From assembly GCF_963681195.1 (NCBI RefSeq), contig NZ_OY808998.1, positions 434,001 to 498,000 on the forward strand: a stretch of 64,000 nucleotides of DNA. The letters are read 5' to 3'. Of the stretch, positions 1 to 9,168 are shown one piece after another; position 1 is the stretch's first letter, and every line of letters starts with the position of its first letter. A program made the translations under genes and the position numbers. The notes under the pieces were generated by a model. That model saw only the letters and a program-made list of their open reading frames with translations, searched no databases and had not been told where the DNA came from. The DNA is from Vibrio sp. 16. Its GTDB lineage: Bacteria > Pseudomonadota > Gammaproteobacteria > Enterobacterales > Vibrionaceae.

Positions 1-1347
1 AGGAATCGCCTCACCCGCAAGACCATTTGGGTAGCCGCTGCCATCCCATTTTTCGTGATGATGACCCGCGATTTCTTTGGCTACGGCAATCAATCGACGC
101 TTCGATTTACTCAATATATCGACCCCATAATCGACATGCTTTTTCATCACTTCCCACTCTTCAGGCGTGAGTTTACCGGGTTTGTGTAAAATCGAATCCG
201 GGACGGCGACTTTACCCACATCATGTAAAGGTGCGGCGAGTTTAAGCATCGTCACCTGATCGTCATCGAGGCCATACAACTGGCCGAGTCGCTCACAGAT
301 AAGAGCAACCCTTTGAACATGCGCGCCCGTTTCTTTACTACGCGCTTCTACTGCGTTGGCCAAATTGTACACTAGCTCTTTTGATGTTTCTTTGATGTCA
401 AGAAGTAGGCTGAGGTTTTCAAAGGTTAGGCCAATGTTGTGCATGTAGATCTCCAATAACTGGACATCTAACTCGTCGAGGTTTCGGTTGTAGTTCACAT
501 AGAGAATGCTGTCGACACCTTGATGATCATTGGCATACAAAACAAAGGCATCACCAAAGTTTTTAGAGCGTCGTTCATCTAGCGCTTCTTTGCATCGGTC
601 AGCGACCTCCTGAGGCAACTTTTCGAACATACATTCGCTGTAACAGTCCACGTAGTCGCCCGAGGCAGCTAGCGTCATGGAACGTGATTCTTCGCCGTGA
701 GCACGGGGCTTCACCACGCAATAAAATGCAGATTCTTCGAGCTGCAGTAAGGACGTTAACTGCTCTAAAACAGAACTGGCATACGCTTGAAGCGTAGTGG
801 TATTTTGCACTTTAGCGGATGATTCAATCACTTTGCGTAAGCCATTTTTTTGCGCCTCAATGAGTTTGAGGTCGCGATAGGCGCGCAACATAGAATACAG
901 GACGGTTTTTAGTTTTTGGGTTGTCAGTTCGGTTTTTTCTTTGTAGTCGTCAATTTCATATTCGCGAATGACGGTATCTTCCGGAGCTTGCCCTGCTTGC
1001 CCAGTGCGAAGCACTAATCGAATGACTCGATTTTGTAGCTCATCTCGAATGTAACGGACCAGCTCTAGCCCTGCATGCTCCGTCTCCATAACAACATCGA
1101 CCAGAGCAAGAGCTAGATCCGTTTCCTCACGGCATATCTGTTGCGCTTGGTGACCAGAATAGGCAGAGATCAACTCCAGTTGCTTGCCATCAAACTCAAA
1201 ACAGGAAAGTGCTAAACGCGTGACCTGATGCATTTGTTCATCATCATCCACCAGCAGCACTTTCCATTTTTCTCGCTCCGATTGTGACTGAGCTGATTTT
1301 TGCTCACTCGGCGCGGCTTTTTCTCGGTGATCGACAAACAGATCCAT
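1..1347 (-). CDS. Response regulator with HD-GYP cyclic-di-GMP phosphodiesterase domain (3' end cut off)
   Basis: Translation from the ATG at 1347 gives a charged N-terminus, then a receiver domain (KWKVLLVDDDEQMH near residue 32, phospho-acceptor region LALVDVVMET), a central DUF3369-like sensor region, and the start of an HD-GYP domain. The HD pair is in APLHDVGKVAVPDSI and the GYP signature in HHEKWDGSGYPNGL, right at the window edge. HD-GYP proteins hydrolyse cyclic-di-GMP in the cytoplasm; the receiver implies control by a histidine kinase that is not in view. The remaining C-terminal part of the catalytic domain lies outside the window, so integrity cannot be judged. It is transcribed in the same direction as the rbs operon but separated from rbsR by about 125 bp. 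Confidence 0.9.
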   Translation of the reverse strand, partial: MDLFVDHREKAAPSEQKSAQSQSEREKWKVLLVDDDEQMHQVTRLALSCFEFDGKQLELISAYSGHQAQQICREETDLALALVDVVMETEHAGLELVRYIRDELQNRVIRLVLRTGQAGQAPEDTVIREYEIDDYKEKTELTTQKLKTVLYSMLRAYRDLKLIEAQKNGLRKVIESSAKVQNTTTLQAYASSVLEQLTSLLQLEESAFYCVVKPRAHGEESRSMTLAASGDYVDCYSECMFEKLPQEVADRCKEALDERRSKNFGDAFVLYANDHQGVDSILYVNYNRNLDELDVQLLEIYMHNIGLTFENLSLLLDIKETSKELVYNLANAVEARSKETGAHVQRVALICERLGQLYGLDDDQVTMLKLAAPLHDVGKVAVPDSILHKPGKLTPEEWEVMKKHVDYGVDILSKSKRRLIAVAKEIAGHHHEKWDGSGYPNGLAGEAIP

Positions 1348-1472
1348 TGCGTTACCCACTTATCCTTCATACTAAGTTAGGTTTAGCACATGCTCATAGA
1401 AGTTGCTCACTCTTTATAACCAATATGTTAACTCACATTGCAACGTGACCTATGGCAAGAATCCAACCACAA

Positions 1473-2486
1473 TCACGAGGATTGTTTTGGTGCAGAGACC
1501 GATTGCCGCTCCACTAAACTCGGCTCAAGTTGTACGACCTGAGGATCCAAATAGCTGTTGTTTAAACGCTGCAATAACGCCTCAACCGCCGCTTTGCCGA
1601 GACGGTATTTGGGTTGATGAATGGTCGTGAGTGCTGGAGTCATAAATTTCGAGATTTGAATATCATCATACCCAATGATCGACAAGTCCTCTGGGATTCG
1701 AATGCCTTTCTCGTGGGCGGCATTGATCACGCCCATCGCCATCATGTCATTCGACACGAATATCGCGCTAGGCAGTTCCCCTTTGGCAAACATTTGGTTG
1801 AATGCCTCATAGCCACCTTCACATTCAAAGTCAGATTCCACAATCCAGTTGGGGTTAAAATCCAACTCAGCTTCATTTAGCGCGCGTTTGTATCCTTCAT
1901 AACGCATTTGAGCCTGATGTTTGATTAGAGGTCCCGTAATACAACCAATCGATTTGTGTCCGACATCAATCAGGTGTTTCGCCGCAATGTAGCCGCCGCG
2001 GAGGGAGTTATCTTGAATTTTATCGCTGGTAAACAACATCGGCCCCCAGTCCATGACCACCACAGGGATATCTGAGTACTTCTCGAACACATCAATGCGC
2101 TCCCCTTCTAATGAGGAACACATCAAAATCAGCCCATCGACCCGCTTTTGCAGTAGCGTGTTGATCGATTCACGCATACGCGCATTGTCACCTTCGGTAT
2201 TACACAGTATTAGGTTGTAGCCTTGTTGATAGCAGCTTCGCTCTACCCCTTTTACGACTTCACCAAAAAACGGATTGGTTGAGGTGGTCACCAACATGCC
2301 AATGGTTTTCGTTCGGTTGACTTTCAGGCTTCGAGCCAGTGCCGAGGGAGTATAGTTGAGCTCAGTCGCCGCCTTGTTGACGCGTTCTGAGATTTCTTCA
2401 CTGACGAATCGCGATTTGTTGATTACATGACTCACCGTAGACGTAGAAACACCAGCAAGTTTGGCAATATCTTTCATTGTAGCCAT
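1473..2486 (-). CDS. rbsR: Ribose operon repressor RbsR (LacI/GalR family)
   Basis: The N-terminus MATMKDIAKLAGVSTSTVSH is the LacI-type helix-turn-helix and is nearly identical to Escherichia coli RbsR; the rest is a periplasmic-binding-like ligand domain ending in the FMTPALTTIHQPK segment typical of the family. I place the start at 2486, not at the upstream in-frame codon at 2516, because GGAGAGG sits at the right distance before it and the E. coli protein starts there. The product is 337 residues. It is the last gene of the operon, 40 bp after rbsK. It should bind the two palindromes upstream of rbsD and be released by ribose or a ribose phosphate. Confidence 0.95.
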   Translation of the reverse strand: MATMKDIAKLAGVSTSTVSHVINKSRFVSEEISERVNKAATELNYTPSALARSLKVNRTKTIGMLVTTSTNPFFGEVVKGVERSCYQQGYNLILCNTEGDNARMRESINTLLQKRVDGLILMCSSLEGERIDVFEKYSDIPVVVMDWGPMLFTSDKIQDNSLRGGYIAAKHLIDVGHKSIGCITGPLIKHQAQMRYEGYKRALNEAELDFNPNWIVESDFECEGGYEAFNQMFAKGELPSAIFVSNDMMAMGVINAAHEKGIRIPEDLSIIGYDDIQISKFMTPALTTIHQPKYRLGKAAVEALLQRLNNSYLDPQVVQLEPSLVERQSVSAPKQSS

Positions 2487-2526
2487 GTAATCCTCTCCGT
2501 CGATTGGCTTGGGCAATTGCCCCTAA

Positions 2527-3447
2527 TTAATTGCGCTCAGCGAGAAAAGCATCGACTTCGCCACGTGTTGGAATTGAAGTCTGAGCGCCAAATCTTGTTA
2601 CAGAGATTGCGGCCGCCGCATGAGCAAACTTGATGGCTGATTCTAGAGGTAAATCTTCCAATAGACCAGTGACCAATGCCCCATTAAACGTATCGCCAGC
2701 AGCCGTGGTATCGGTAGCCTCTACTTTAAAGCCCGGAATCAACTTACCGCGACCATTTTGGCTCAACCACACGCCTTTCGCACCAAGAGTAATCATCACG
2801 AGCTCGATGCCCTTACCGTGAAGTGCATTCGCCGCCTCTTGCGCGGTTTCGTTATCGTTAACCGTGATACCTGTTAGCACCTCCGCTTCGGTTTCATTTG
2901 GGGTGATCACATCGACGCAAGCCAGCAGTTCATCAGACAACTCACGAGCCGGAGCAGGATTCAAGATCACGTTGGTCTTCGCTTCTTTGGCTACTCGCGC
3001 CGCCTTTTCAATGCCGCACATTGGCGTTTCAAGTTGCATCAGTAAGTACTTAGCTTGGCGAATTCGCTCCAAATCAGGTTCAATCGATTCTGCTGTCAGC
3101 TTGGCATTCGCCTCCGCGGAAATACAAATACTGTTTTCACCACTGTCCGCAACTTGGATCATTGCGATCCCCGTTGGGCAATTGGGCTGCATTTTGACGC
3201 CATTAATATTGATGTTGTCCATTTTGAAGTTTTCGCGAATGTTGATGCCGAACGCATCATCACCCACGCAAGCGATAAACCCAGTGTCAGCATTCAATCG
3301 CGCTGCCGCGACCGCTTGATTCGCCCCTTTACCGCCTGGAATCACTTGATAGTTGCGGCCGTGAAGCGTCTCGCCAGGACGTGGAAAAGAAGGCACTTGA
3401 AGAACATGGTCAACGTTAACACTACCTAAAACCACTAACTTATTCAT
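2527..3447 (-). CDS. rbsK: Ribokinase
   Basis: PfkB-family sugar kinase of 306 residues that phosphorylates D-ribose at O5 in the cytoplasm to feed the pentose phosphate pathway. Seen in the sequence: the N-terminal substrate signature GSVNVDHVLQVPSFPRPGE, the PGGKGANQAVAAARL motif near residue 40, and the C-terminal signature DTTAAGDTFNGAL with the catalytic Asp at about 252. Length and motifs match E. coli RbsK. It lies between rbsB and rbsR; the 133-bp gap to rbsB contains a pyrimidine/purine-rich imperfect inverted repeat (about 3536-3568) that could act as an intercistronic hairpin. Confidence 0.96.
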   Translation of the reverse strand: MNKLVVLGSVNVDHVLQVPSFPRPGETLHGRNYQVIPGGKGANQAVAAARLNADTGFIACVGDDAFGINIRENFKMDNININGVKMQPNCPTGIAMIQVADSGENSICISAEANAKLTAESIEPDLERIRQAKYLLMQLETPMCGIEKAARVAKEAKTNVILNPAPARELSDELLACVDVITPNETEAEVLTGITVNDNETAQEAANALHGKGIELVMITLGAKGVWLSQNGRGKLIPGFKVEATDTTAAGDTFNGALVTGLLEDLPLESAIKFAHAAAAISVTRFGAQTSIPTRGEVDAFLAERN

Positions 3448-3580
3448 ACGGTTTTCCTCGACTCGAATGAGCCCTTATCTATTTGAACAGGAATAATAAG
3501 TTTGTACTCTCGCAAGAACACAAACTTAAGTGCCCTCCTCTCCCCTACGACAGATAAAAGAGAAGAGGAAGGCGAACAGA

Positions 3581-4459
3581 TTACTTAGCGATCACTTTAA
3601 GTGGTACTGGAATGTAAGCGTCTACAGAGCCACCTTTAAGCACTTTGTCTGCCGTTTCAATACCCAGTGAACCAATCAGATCTGGCTGCTGAGCAACTGT
3701 AGCTGCCAATTTGCCACGGTTGACCGCTGCGATGCCGTCATCGGTGCCGTCAAAGCCTACGATCATTACATCTTTGCCTGACGCCTGTACCGCACGAAGT
3801 GCCCCTAACGCCATCTCATCATTCTGCGCAAATACCGCTTGCACGTCTGGGTTGGCTGCAAGCAAGTTTTCCATTACGTTTAGACCTTTAGTACGGTCAA
3901 AATCCGCAGGCTGGCTAGCAAGCAGTTCCATCTCACTGCCTTTTACGGCGTTCATGAAGCCTTCACCACGCTCACGTGCGGCAGACGTCCCTGCAATACC
4001 TTCGAGCTGAATCACTTTCGCTTTTTCACCTACTTTTTCCATGATGTAGTGACCCGCCATTTCACCACCTACCACGTTGTCAGAGGCAATGTGGCTGACA
4101 ACCTCACCACGACTTGCGCCACGGTCTAGCGTCAATACTGGAATGTTTGAGCGGTTAGCCATACGAATCGCATTCGATACTGCATCTGAATCTGTCGGGT
4201 TGATCAGAATCGCTTTTACGCCGCGAATAGTAAGATCTTCCACGTTAGAAAGTTCTTTGCTCGGGTCATTTTGCGAATCAAGCACGATCAGGTCATATCC
4301 CAACTCTTTCGCCTTTGCTTCTGCGCCATCTTTCATCGTAACGAAGAAAGGGTTGTTTAGCGTAGACAGTACGATCGCCATGGTATCTTGCGCCTGCGCT
4401 GAAACAGAAACGGTGGAAGAAAGAAGTGCAGCAGAGATAAGCGTTGCTAATTTTTTCAT
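3581..4459 (-). CDS. rbsB: D-ribose-binding periplasmic protein
   Basis: Substrate-binding protein of the ribose ABC importer, 292 residues. It has a Sec signal peptide ([23 protein letters not shown], cleavage near residue 23), then [14 protein letters not shown] at the start of the mature protein and the sugar-binding-family features [17 protein letters not shown] and [14 protein letters not shown], matching RbsB. In the periplasm it delivers ribose to RbsC and, in enteric relatives, also to the Trg chemoreceptor. A strong hairpin precedes it in the rbsC-rbsB gap, which often stabilises or boosts messages of highly expressed binding proteins. Confidence 0.96.
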   Translation of the reverse strand: MKKLATLISAALLSSTVSVSAQAQDTMAIVLSTLNNPFFVTMKDGAEAKAKELGYDLIVLDSQNDPSKELSNVEDLTIRGVKAILINPTDSDAVSNAIRMANRSNIPVLTLDRGASRGEVVSHIASDNVVGGEMAGHYIMEKVGEKAKVIQLEGIAGTSAARERGEGFMNAVKGSEMELLASQPADFDRTKGLNVMENLLAANPDVQAVFAQNDEMALGALRAVQASGKDVMIVGFDGTDDGIAAVNRGKLAATVAQQPDLIGSLGIETADKVLKGGSVDAYIPVPLKVIAK

Positions 4460-4484
4460 TGTGTTAGTCCTTGTGTAGGGTGGT

Positions 4485-4509
4485 GGTTCGGAGTCCTTTC
4501 CTCCGAACC
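4485..4509 (-). other. Intercistronic hairpin between rbsC and rbsB
   Basis: A perfect 9-bp inverted repeat (4485-4493 paired with 4501-4509, loop of 7) lies in the 72-bp gap between rbsC and rbsB. On the operon strand it has no following U run, so it is not a normal terminator; an mRNA-stabilising or processing hairpin that raises rbsB relative to rbsC is the likeliest role (inference). Confidence 0.6.
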
Positions 4510-4531
4510 TGTTATGAATACGTCTGTTGTG

Positions 4532-5515
4532 TTACTTGTTTTTGTTGTCAACCAATACCGCAAGAAGGATGACTACTGCTTTTGCGATCATTTGGTAATA
4601 AGAGGAAACGTCCAGTAGGTTTAACGCGTTGTTGAGGAAACCGATGATGAGCGCACCAATGAGCGTACCCATGATGCGACCTTTACCGCCCATCAAGCTT
4701 GTGCCACCAAGTACTACCGCCGCGATAGCATCCAACTCATACCCCATACCAGCGGTCGGCTGAGCAGAAGAAAGACGAGAGGTAATGATGATGCCAGCCA
4801 GCGCTGCAAGCAGACCGCAGATGGCGTACACGCCGATTTTTACTCGGTCAACATTGATGCCAGATAAGCGTGTTGCAGACTCATTGCCACCTAAAGCGTA
4901 AACGTAACGACCAAAGCGAGTGTGGTTAAGCAGGAACCAAGCCGCGGCAAATACGATCACCATTAGCCAGACCGGAACAGGAATGCCTAACGCGTAGCCC
5001 GTACCAAACCAAGCGAATGCATCCGCTGTGTCGGTAAAACCGGTAGAAATTGGTCGACCGTCTGTGTACACCATGGTCACACCACGAAGCAATGTCATGG
5101 TCACCAGCGTTGCAATAAACGCTTGCACCTTGCCTTTAGCGATGATGATGCCACTGATCGCCCCAAGCGCCGCACCCGCGACAAGCGCAGTAGGAACCGC
5201 GATGAGCACTGGCACTTCCATAGCGATTAAGCTGGCGGCAAAGGCTCCACAGAGGGCAAGCACCGAGCCGACGCTCAAATCGATACCCGCCGTTAAGATA
5301 ACCAACGTCATCCCCACGGCGATAATCGCGTTTACTGACGTTTGACGCAGTATGTTAAGAATGTTGTCTACGGTAAAAAAGTTAGGGTTAAGGAACGAGA
5401 CGACAACAATTAAAAAGAGTAGAGCGATCAGAGATTTCTGTTCAATCAGCCACTCTTTGCTCAATAGCTTTTTGCCGCCTGTTTCATTTGGTTTGCTCAT
5501 GGTATTGGTACTCAT
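4532..5515 (-). CDS. rbsC: Ribose ABC transporter permease
   Basis: Inner-membrane permease of 327 residues, with about eight to ten hydrophobic segments and the conserved family stretch [12 protein letters not shown] near residue 77 and [23 protein letters not shown] near residue 260, as in E. coli RbsC. It forms the channel for ribose with RbsA on the cytoplasmic face. The start ATG overlaps the rbsA stop as ATGA (5512-5515), with a GAGGA ribosome site 7 nt upstream, so the two genes are probably translationally coupled. Confidence 0.96.
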   Translation of the reverse strand: MSTNTMSKPNETGGKKLLSKEWLIEQKSLIALLFLIVVVSFLNPNFFTVDNILNILRQTSVNAIIAVGMTLVILTAGIDLSVGSVLALCGAFAASLIAMEVPVLIAVPTALVAGAALGAISGIIIAKGKVQAFIATLVTMTLLRGVTMVYTDGRPISTGFTDTADAFAWFGTGYALGIPVPVWLMVIVFAAAWFLLNHTRFGRYVYALGGNESATRLSGINVDRVKIGVYAICGLLAALAGIIITSRLSSAQPTAGMGYELDAIAAVVLGGTSLMGGKGRIMGTLIGALIIGFLNNALNLLDVSSYYQMIAKAVVILLAVLVDNKNK

Positions 5516-7017
5516 GCTGCTTCCTCGTTAATCTTTTTGCCAACGGCACACGCTAATAGTTTTTCTTGGTCAGCCTCTTTGGCGTCAAACTCACCGCTGA
5601 TACGACCTTCATGCATCACCATGATGCGGTCACTCATTCCCAGAACCTCTGGCATTTCTGAAGAGACAAGAATGATGCTCATGCCATCTGCTTTGAATTT
5701 GTTGATCAGCTGGTAGATCTCTTTTTTGGCACCGACATCGACACCGCGAGTTGGCTCATCAAGAATCAGTACCTTAGGTTTGGTCATCAACCCTTTCGCA
5801 ATCGCCACTTTCTGTTGATTACCACCAGATAGGTTGCCAATGATTTGGTCACGAGTTGGAGTTTTGATATTGAACAGCTTGATGAAGTCTTCCACCGCGA
5901 TCACTTCTTCGCTGTGTTGGATTCGACCTCCCTGCGTTAACTTGTCCAATGAACACAAAGACATGTTCTCTTTCACAGATAAACCCAGCACCAAACCATC
6001 GCCTTTACGGTCTTCAGAGATGTAGGCAATGCCATTCGCAAGACCATCTTGGGGGCTCACAGGGTTAATGGTTTTGTTGTTCAAGTTGATCACACCGCGC
6101 TCACTGGGCAAGGCTCCGTAGATCACTTTCATCAGCTCAGTACGACCCGCGCCCATTAAGCCCGACACGCCAAGAATTTCTCCTCGTTTAAGCGTGAAAC
6201 TGACATCGTGAACGCCCGAGCCAGTCAGACCGATCACTTCCAAACAGGTCTCGCCGTGCTGAACATCAATGCGTGGGTATTGCTCGTCTAGCTTTCGCCC
6301 GACCATCATTTCAATCAAGCCGTCTTCGTCCGTCTCTGCGACTTGGCACTCACCGATGAATTTACCGTCACGGAGTACCGTAATGTCATCACATATTTCG
6401 AAGATTTCTTTTAGGCGATGGGAAATGTAAACAATGCCGCAATCTTGTTCACGCAACTCGTTAATCACTTTGAAAAGCGACTCGGTCTCGGTATCGGTCA
6501 ACGCATCTGTTGGCTCATCCATAATGATGACTTTCGACTTAAACGAAAGTGCTTTGGCAATCTCTACCATTTGCTGCTCACCGAGACTTAAATCGCCAAG
6601 CAAGGTTTTCGAGCTGTGCTTAACATTCAAGCGCGCAAGTAACTTATCGGCTTCCGCGTACATGGTTTCCCACTGGATGCGACCCAACGCGCCTGTAAAT
6701 TCGCGACCTAAGAAAATATTTTCCGCAATTGTCAGCTCTGGAATCAGGTTTAGCTCCTGGTGAATGATACTGATCCCCGCTTCTTGAGAGTCTCTTGGTC
6801 CATGAAAGGCGGCTGCTTGTCCCTGATAGTGAATCGTACCCGCGTCTTTACTGTAAATGCCGGTCAACACTTTCATCAGAGTGGATTTACCAGCGCCATT
6901 TTCTCCCATCAACGCCATGACGCGTCCCGGGTAAACATTTAAGCTGGCTTTATCAAGCGCCTTTACTCCCGGAAAAGCTTTCTCAATATCACTCAGTTGT
7001 AAGATGGCTTGAGTCAT
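5512..7017 (-). CDS. rbsA: Ribose ABC transporter ATP-binding protein
   Basis: Sugar ABC ATPase of 501 residues made of two fused ATPase halves. The first has a normal Walker A (GENGAGKST, about residue 37), signature [15 protein letters not shown] and Walker [13 protein letters not shown]. The second has the degenerate Walker [10 protein letters not shown] typical of RbsA/MglA/XylG proteins, signature [15 protein letters not shown] and Walker [19 protein letters not shown]. It powers ribose import through RbsC. It lies 26 bp after rbsD in the operon. Confidence 0.96.
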   Translation of the reverse strand: MTQAILQLSDIEKAFPGVKALDKASLNVYPGRVMALMGENGAGKSTLMKVLTGIYSKDAGTIHYQGQAAAFHGPRDSQEAGISIIHQELNLIPELTIAENIFLGREFTGALGRIQWETMYAEADKLLARLNVKHSSKTLLGDLSLGEQQMVEIAKALSFKSKVIIMDEPTDALTDTETESLFKVINELREQDCGIVYISHRLKEIFEICDDITVLRDGKFIGECQVAETDEDGLIEMMVGRKLDEQYPRIDVQHGETCLEVIGLTGSGVHDVSFTLKRGEILGVSGLMGAGRTELMKVIYGALPSERGVINLNNKTINPVSPQDGLANGIAYISEDRKGDGLVLGLSVKENMSLCSLDKLTQGGRIQHSEEVIAVEDFIKLFNIKTPTRDQIIGNLSGGNQQKVAIAKGLMTKPKVLILDEPTRGVDVGAKKEIYQLINKFKADGMSIILVSSEMPEVLGMSDRIMVMHEGRISGEFDAKEADQEKLLACAVGKKINEEAA

Positions 7018-7043
7018 ACTCTGTCCTCAATCATTAGCGGGCT

Positions 7044-7463
7044 TTAAAAAACCACACCAGCTTGGAAAACCACGTTTGCATACGGCGTGCACTCGCCAGT
7101 ACGTACAACCGCGCGGCTTGACGAAGTACGCGCTTTAAAGGCCTCGTGAGAAAGGTAAGTAACCGAAATGGCTTTTCCGCTTGCCTCTTGCTCCGCTAAA
7201 ATCTCAGCAATCAATGCGTCATGATGGGTTGGGCTAACCTCTTTAAACTCTTCGGCAAGAATGATGCCCTCTACCTGAGATTCGCTGAGCATCACTTTGA
7301 CCGTTTCAAGAAAGCTCGGGACGCCGTGAGTAAGAGCAAGATCAATGCGCTGAACGTCGTCAGGAATTGGTAAGCCAGCATCACAAATCGTGATTTCATC
7401 GGTATGACCTAGTGTAGCCACTAGGTAAGAAAGCTCAGCGTTGATTAGGGTACTTTTTTTCAT
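7044..7463 (-). CDS. rbsD: D-ribose pyranase
   Basis: 139-residue RbsD/FucU-family mutarotase that interconverts the pyranose and furanose forms of ribose, giving ribokinase its substrate. The N-terminal MKKSTLINAELSYLVATLGHTDEITICDAGLPIP contains the catalytic His20 and Asp28 region, and the C-terminal part has the VVRTGECTPYANVVFQAGV family end. It is the first gene of the rbs operon, directly downstream of the operator region. Confidence 0.96.
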   Translation of the reverse strand: MKKSTLINAELSYLVATLGHTDEITICDAGLPIPDDVQRIDLALTHGVPSFLETVKVMLSESQVEGIILAEEFKEVSPTHHDALIAEILAEQEASGKAISVTYLSHEAFKARTSSSRAVVRTGECTPYANVVFQAGVVF

Positions 7464-7542
7464 CTCATTGACCTATCGAATACACGATCAAACCAAATAA
7501 AGTCTGTCGGCTTCTATGCAAATTATTATTGATACAAATCTC

Positions 7543-7558
7543 ATCGAAACGTTTCGAT
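7543..7558. promoter_or_regulatory. RbsR operator 1
   Basis: Perfect 16-bp palindrome ATCGAAACGTTTCGAT with the central CG of LacI/GalR-family operators, 80 bp upstream of the rbsD start. The same 16 bp recur at 7666-7681. Position and symmetry support RbsR binding. Confidence 0.85.
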
Positions 7559-7648
7559 TGCATCATAGCCCTTCAGCATAGAATTACGATAGCCCACTTT
7601 TCAGAGTGTGAGGTGGATCTTTACCTCAACCGGTTAAACGCGACAAAG

Positions 7649-7664
7649 AGTGATCGAACTCACC
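7649..7664. promoter_or_regulatory. CRP-type site in the rbsD / lipoprotein gap
   Basis: GTGA (7650-7653), six bases, TCAC (7660-7663) matches the core of the CRP consensus TGTGA-N6-TCACA. It abuts the second RbsR palindrome, so catabolite control of rbs, of the divergent lipoprotein gene, or of both is plausible. Confidence 0.55.
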
Positions 7665-7665
7665 C

Positions 7666-7681
7666 ATCGAAACGTTTCGAT
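7666..7681. promoter_or_regulatory. RbsR operator 2
   Basis: Exact second copy of the 16-bp palindrome at 7543-7558, centre-to-centre distance 123 bp. It is nearer the divergent lipoprotein gene (90 bp from its start) than rbsD (203 bp). Two such sites suggest repression by looping. Confidence 0.8.
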
Positions 7682-7771
7682 ATACCAAATTTTGCCATAA
7701 TTAACCGAAATCGCACACACTTTCTCACGGTTTTTAGGTATAGTTGCGCCAGATAAATTTAGGACACGATT

Positions 7772-8035
7772 ATGAAGAAATTACCCCTTGTTTTGTTTGC
7801 CCTAGTTGCTCTGTCTGCGTGTAAAGATGAGGTAGGTACCCAAAATTGGTGTGATAACAAAGCACAAGGTCCCAAGAGTGAATGGAGCGCTCAAGACGCC
7901 CTCGATTATGCAAAACACTGCGTGCTGCAAGATGCTGTCGGCAGTGAATCATGGTGTGAGTCAATGAGTGACAAACCCAAAGGTGACTGGAGCGCGAACG
8001 AAGCTAAAAACTTCGCAACACACTGTATTCTCTAA
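7772..8035 (+). CDS. Small lipoprotein with two DUF3012 repeats
   Basis: An 87-residue predicted outer-envelope lipoprotein. MKKLPLVLFALVALSAC is a lipoprotein signal with lipobox LSAC (Cys17). The mature part is two tandem copies of a ~32-residue unit: VGTQNWCDNKAQGPKSEWSAQDALDYAKHCVL and VGSESWCESMSDKPKGDWSANEAKNFATHCIL (each shown here in parts: W-C near the start, W-S-A in the middle, H-C at the end). Each unit keeps two cysteines, probably a disulphide in the periplasm. The fold corresponds to the uncharacterised DUF3012 family; function unknown. It is divergent from rbsD and shares the operator region with it, and is followed by a single-repeat paralogue. Confidence 0.85.
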   Translation: MKKLPLVLFALVALSACKDEVGTQNWCDNKAQGPKSEWSAQDALDYAKHCVLQDAVGSESWCESMSDKPKGDWSANEAKNFATHCIL

Positions 8036-8105
8036 AGTCACTTATTGACTGAGTCAGCAACAAGCCGATAACCTAGCGACACTGTAAACCATCAACAAGG
8101 ACGTA

Positions 8106-8264
8106 ATGATGAAAAAACTGACTGCCCTTCTATTTTTGGCAATGTCACTTACCGCTTGCACGGAAGTTGGAAGCGAAGCCTGGTGTAACGACTTAAAAGA
8201 GAAACCGAAAGGCGACTGGAGTGCTAACGAAGCAAAAGATTTCGCTAAGCACTGCATTCTTTAG
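8106..8264 (+). CDS. Small DUF3012 lipoprotein (52 residues, single repeat)
   Basis: A short reading frame from the ATG at 8106 (or the adjacent ATG at 8109) encodes a 52-residue protein: MMKKLTALLFLAMSLTAC is a lipoprotein signal with lipobox LTAC (Cys18), then one copy of the unit found twice in the preceding gene (EVGSEAWCNDL, GDWSANEAKDFAKHCIL). The last 20 residues are almost identical to the second repeat upstream, so it arose by duplication. AAGGA lies 7 nt upstream of the ATG pair. A terminator follows immediately. Function unknown. Confidence 0.85.
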   Translation: MMKKLTALLFLAMSLTACTEVGSEAWCNDLKEKPKGDWSANEAKDFAKHCIL

Positions 8265-8270
8265 CAATAA

Positions 8271-8298
8271 AAAGAGCAGCTCACTAGCTGCTCTTTTT
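8271..8298. terminator. Rho-independent terminator, probably bidirectional
   Basis: Ten-bp stem (8272-8281 with 8286-8295), 4-base loop, T run after it and A run before it. It lies between the rightward lipoprotein pair and the leftward VpsT-like gene. Confidence 0.85.
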
Positions 8299-8321
8299 AG
8301 ATTTCAATTTTTGCTAAGTCT

Positions 8322-8990
8322 CTAGGCTCGCTCTTCCAAAGCAATGTTATTGTTGGCCCAGAGCAATGCTTGAAGACGATTCTTAGCGTTAATTTTCTTG
8401 AAGATGTTATGTAAATGCGTTTTGACCGTATTTTCACTCACAAACAGTTCGTCGGCGATTTGTAAGTTGGAAGCACCATGCCCCAATAAACGCATGATCT
8501 CTTTTTCGCGTTTCGTCAGATTTGCGTACGCTTGCGATGTTGTCACGGTATTTGCACAGCGGAAATATTCAATATAGTCTTGAGCCACTTTGCGCGACAG
8601 CCACATTTCGTCGTTCATGATCTTTTCCATTCCCTTGATCAGCAAGGAAATATCATCTTCGATGTAGAACACACCCACAAGATTACGCCACTTGAACAAC
8701 TGAGTTGATGTCACATCTTTAGGGCAGTTGATGACGATTTCTTTGATCGCGGTTTCACTCGCCGCTTTAATTTGGCTGTACTCGTTGAAACGGTCATCAT
8801 CTAGGTATTGAAAATCGAACAACACAAAATCACCCAGTAGGCGAGACGAGCCATCATGTGTACGAAGATCATCGACAGAAACCATGTTGACGGTAAGCTG
8901 AAGCCCTCTCTCTAGCGAATCTTTAAATAGATTCGATTGCATGCTCACATCCGACAAAAGTGTGATTTGATAGTTTTTACTTTCTGTCAT
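8322..8990 (-). CDS. VpsT/CsgD-type LuxR-family transcriptional regulator, cyclic-di-GMP responsive
   Basis: 222 residues from the ATG at 8990, chosen over the GTG at 9011 because GGAG lies 9 nt before it. The N-terminal half is a degenerate receiver domain; the C-terminal half is a LuxR/FixJ helix-turn-helix (LTKREKEIMRLLGHGASNLQIADELFVSENTVKTHLHNI in segments around residues 158-200). Residues 130-133 are WLSR, matching the W[F/L/M][T/S]R cyclic-di-GMP-binding motif of Vibrio cholerae VpsT, where it occupies almost the same positions (131-134). VpsT activates exopolysaccharide and biofilm genes when bound to cyclic-di-GMP. Vibrios carry several paralogues (VpsT, CpsQ, CpsS and BrpT types) and I cannot say which this is. 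Confidence 0.85.
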   Translation of the reverse strand: MTESKNYQITLLSDVSMQSNLFKDSLERGLQLTVNMVSVDDLRTHDGSSRLLGDFVLFDFQYLDDDRFNEYSQIKAASETAIKEIVINCPKDVTSTQLFKWRNLVGVFYIEDDISLLIKGMEKIMNDEMWLSRKVAQDYIEYFRCANTVTTSQAYANLTKREKEIMRLLGHGASNLQIADELFVSENTVKTHLHNIFKKINAKNRLQALLWANNNIALEERA

Positions 8991-9168
8991 TGAGGAATTC
9001 TCCAGCTCCACCCTATAGATAAGTTAAAACTATCGTTTAGATAAGATTAGTCAATATAGCAGGTCTTACAATCGCGACACCTGCCTGAGTAAAACCCTTA
9101 TATATCATAGAGGTATGATTAAATCTCACTTTTGAGAATGGTACTTTTTACTTTGAAAATGCGTAAAA

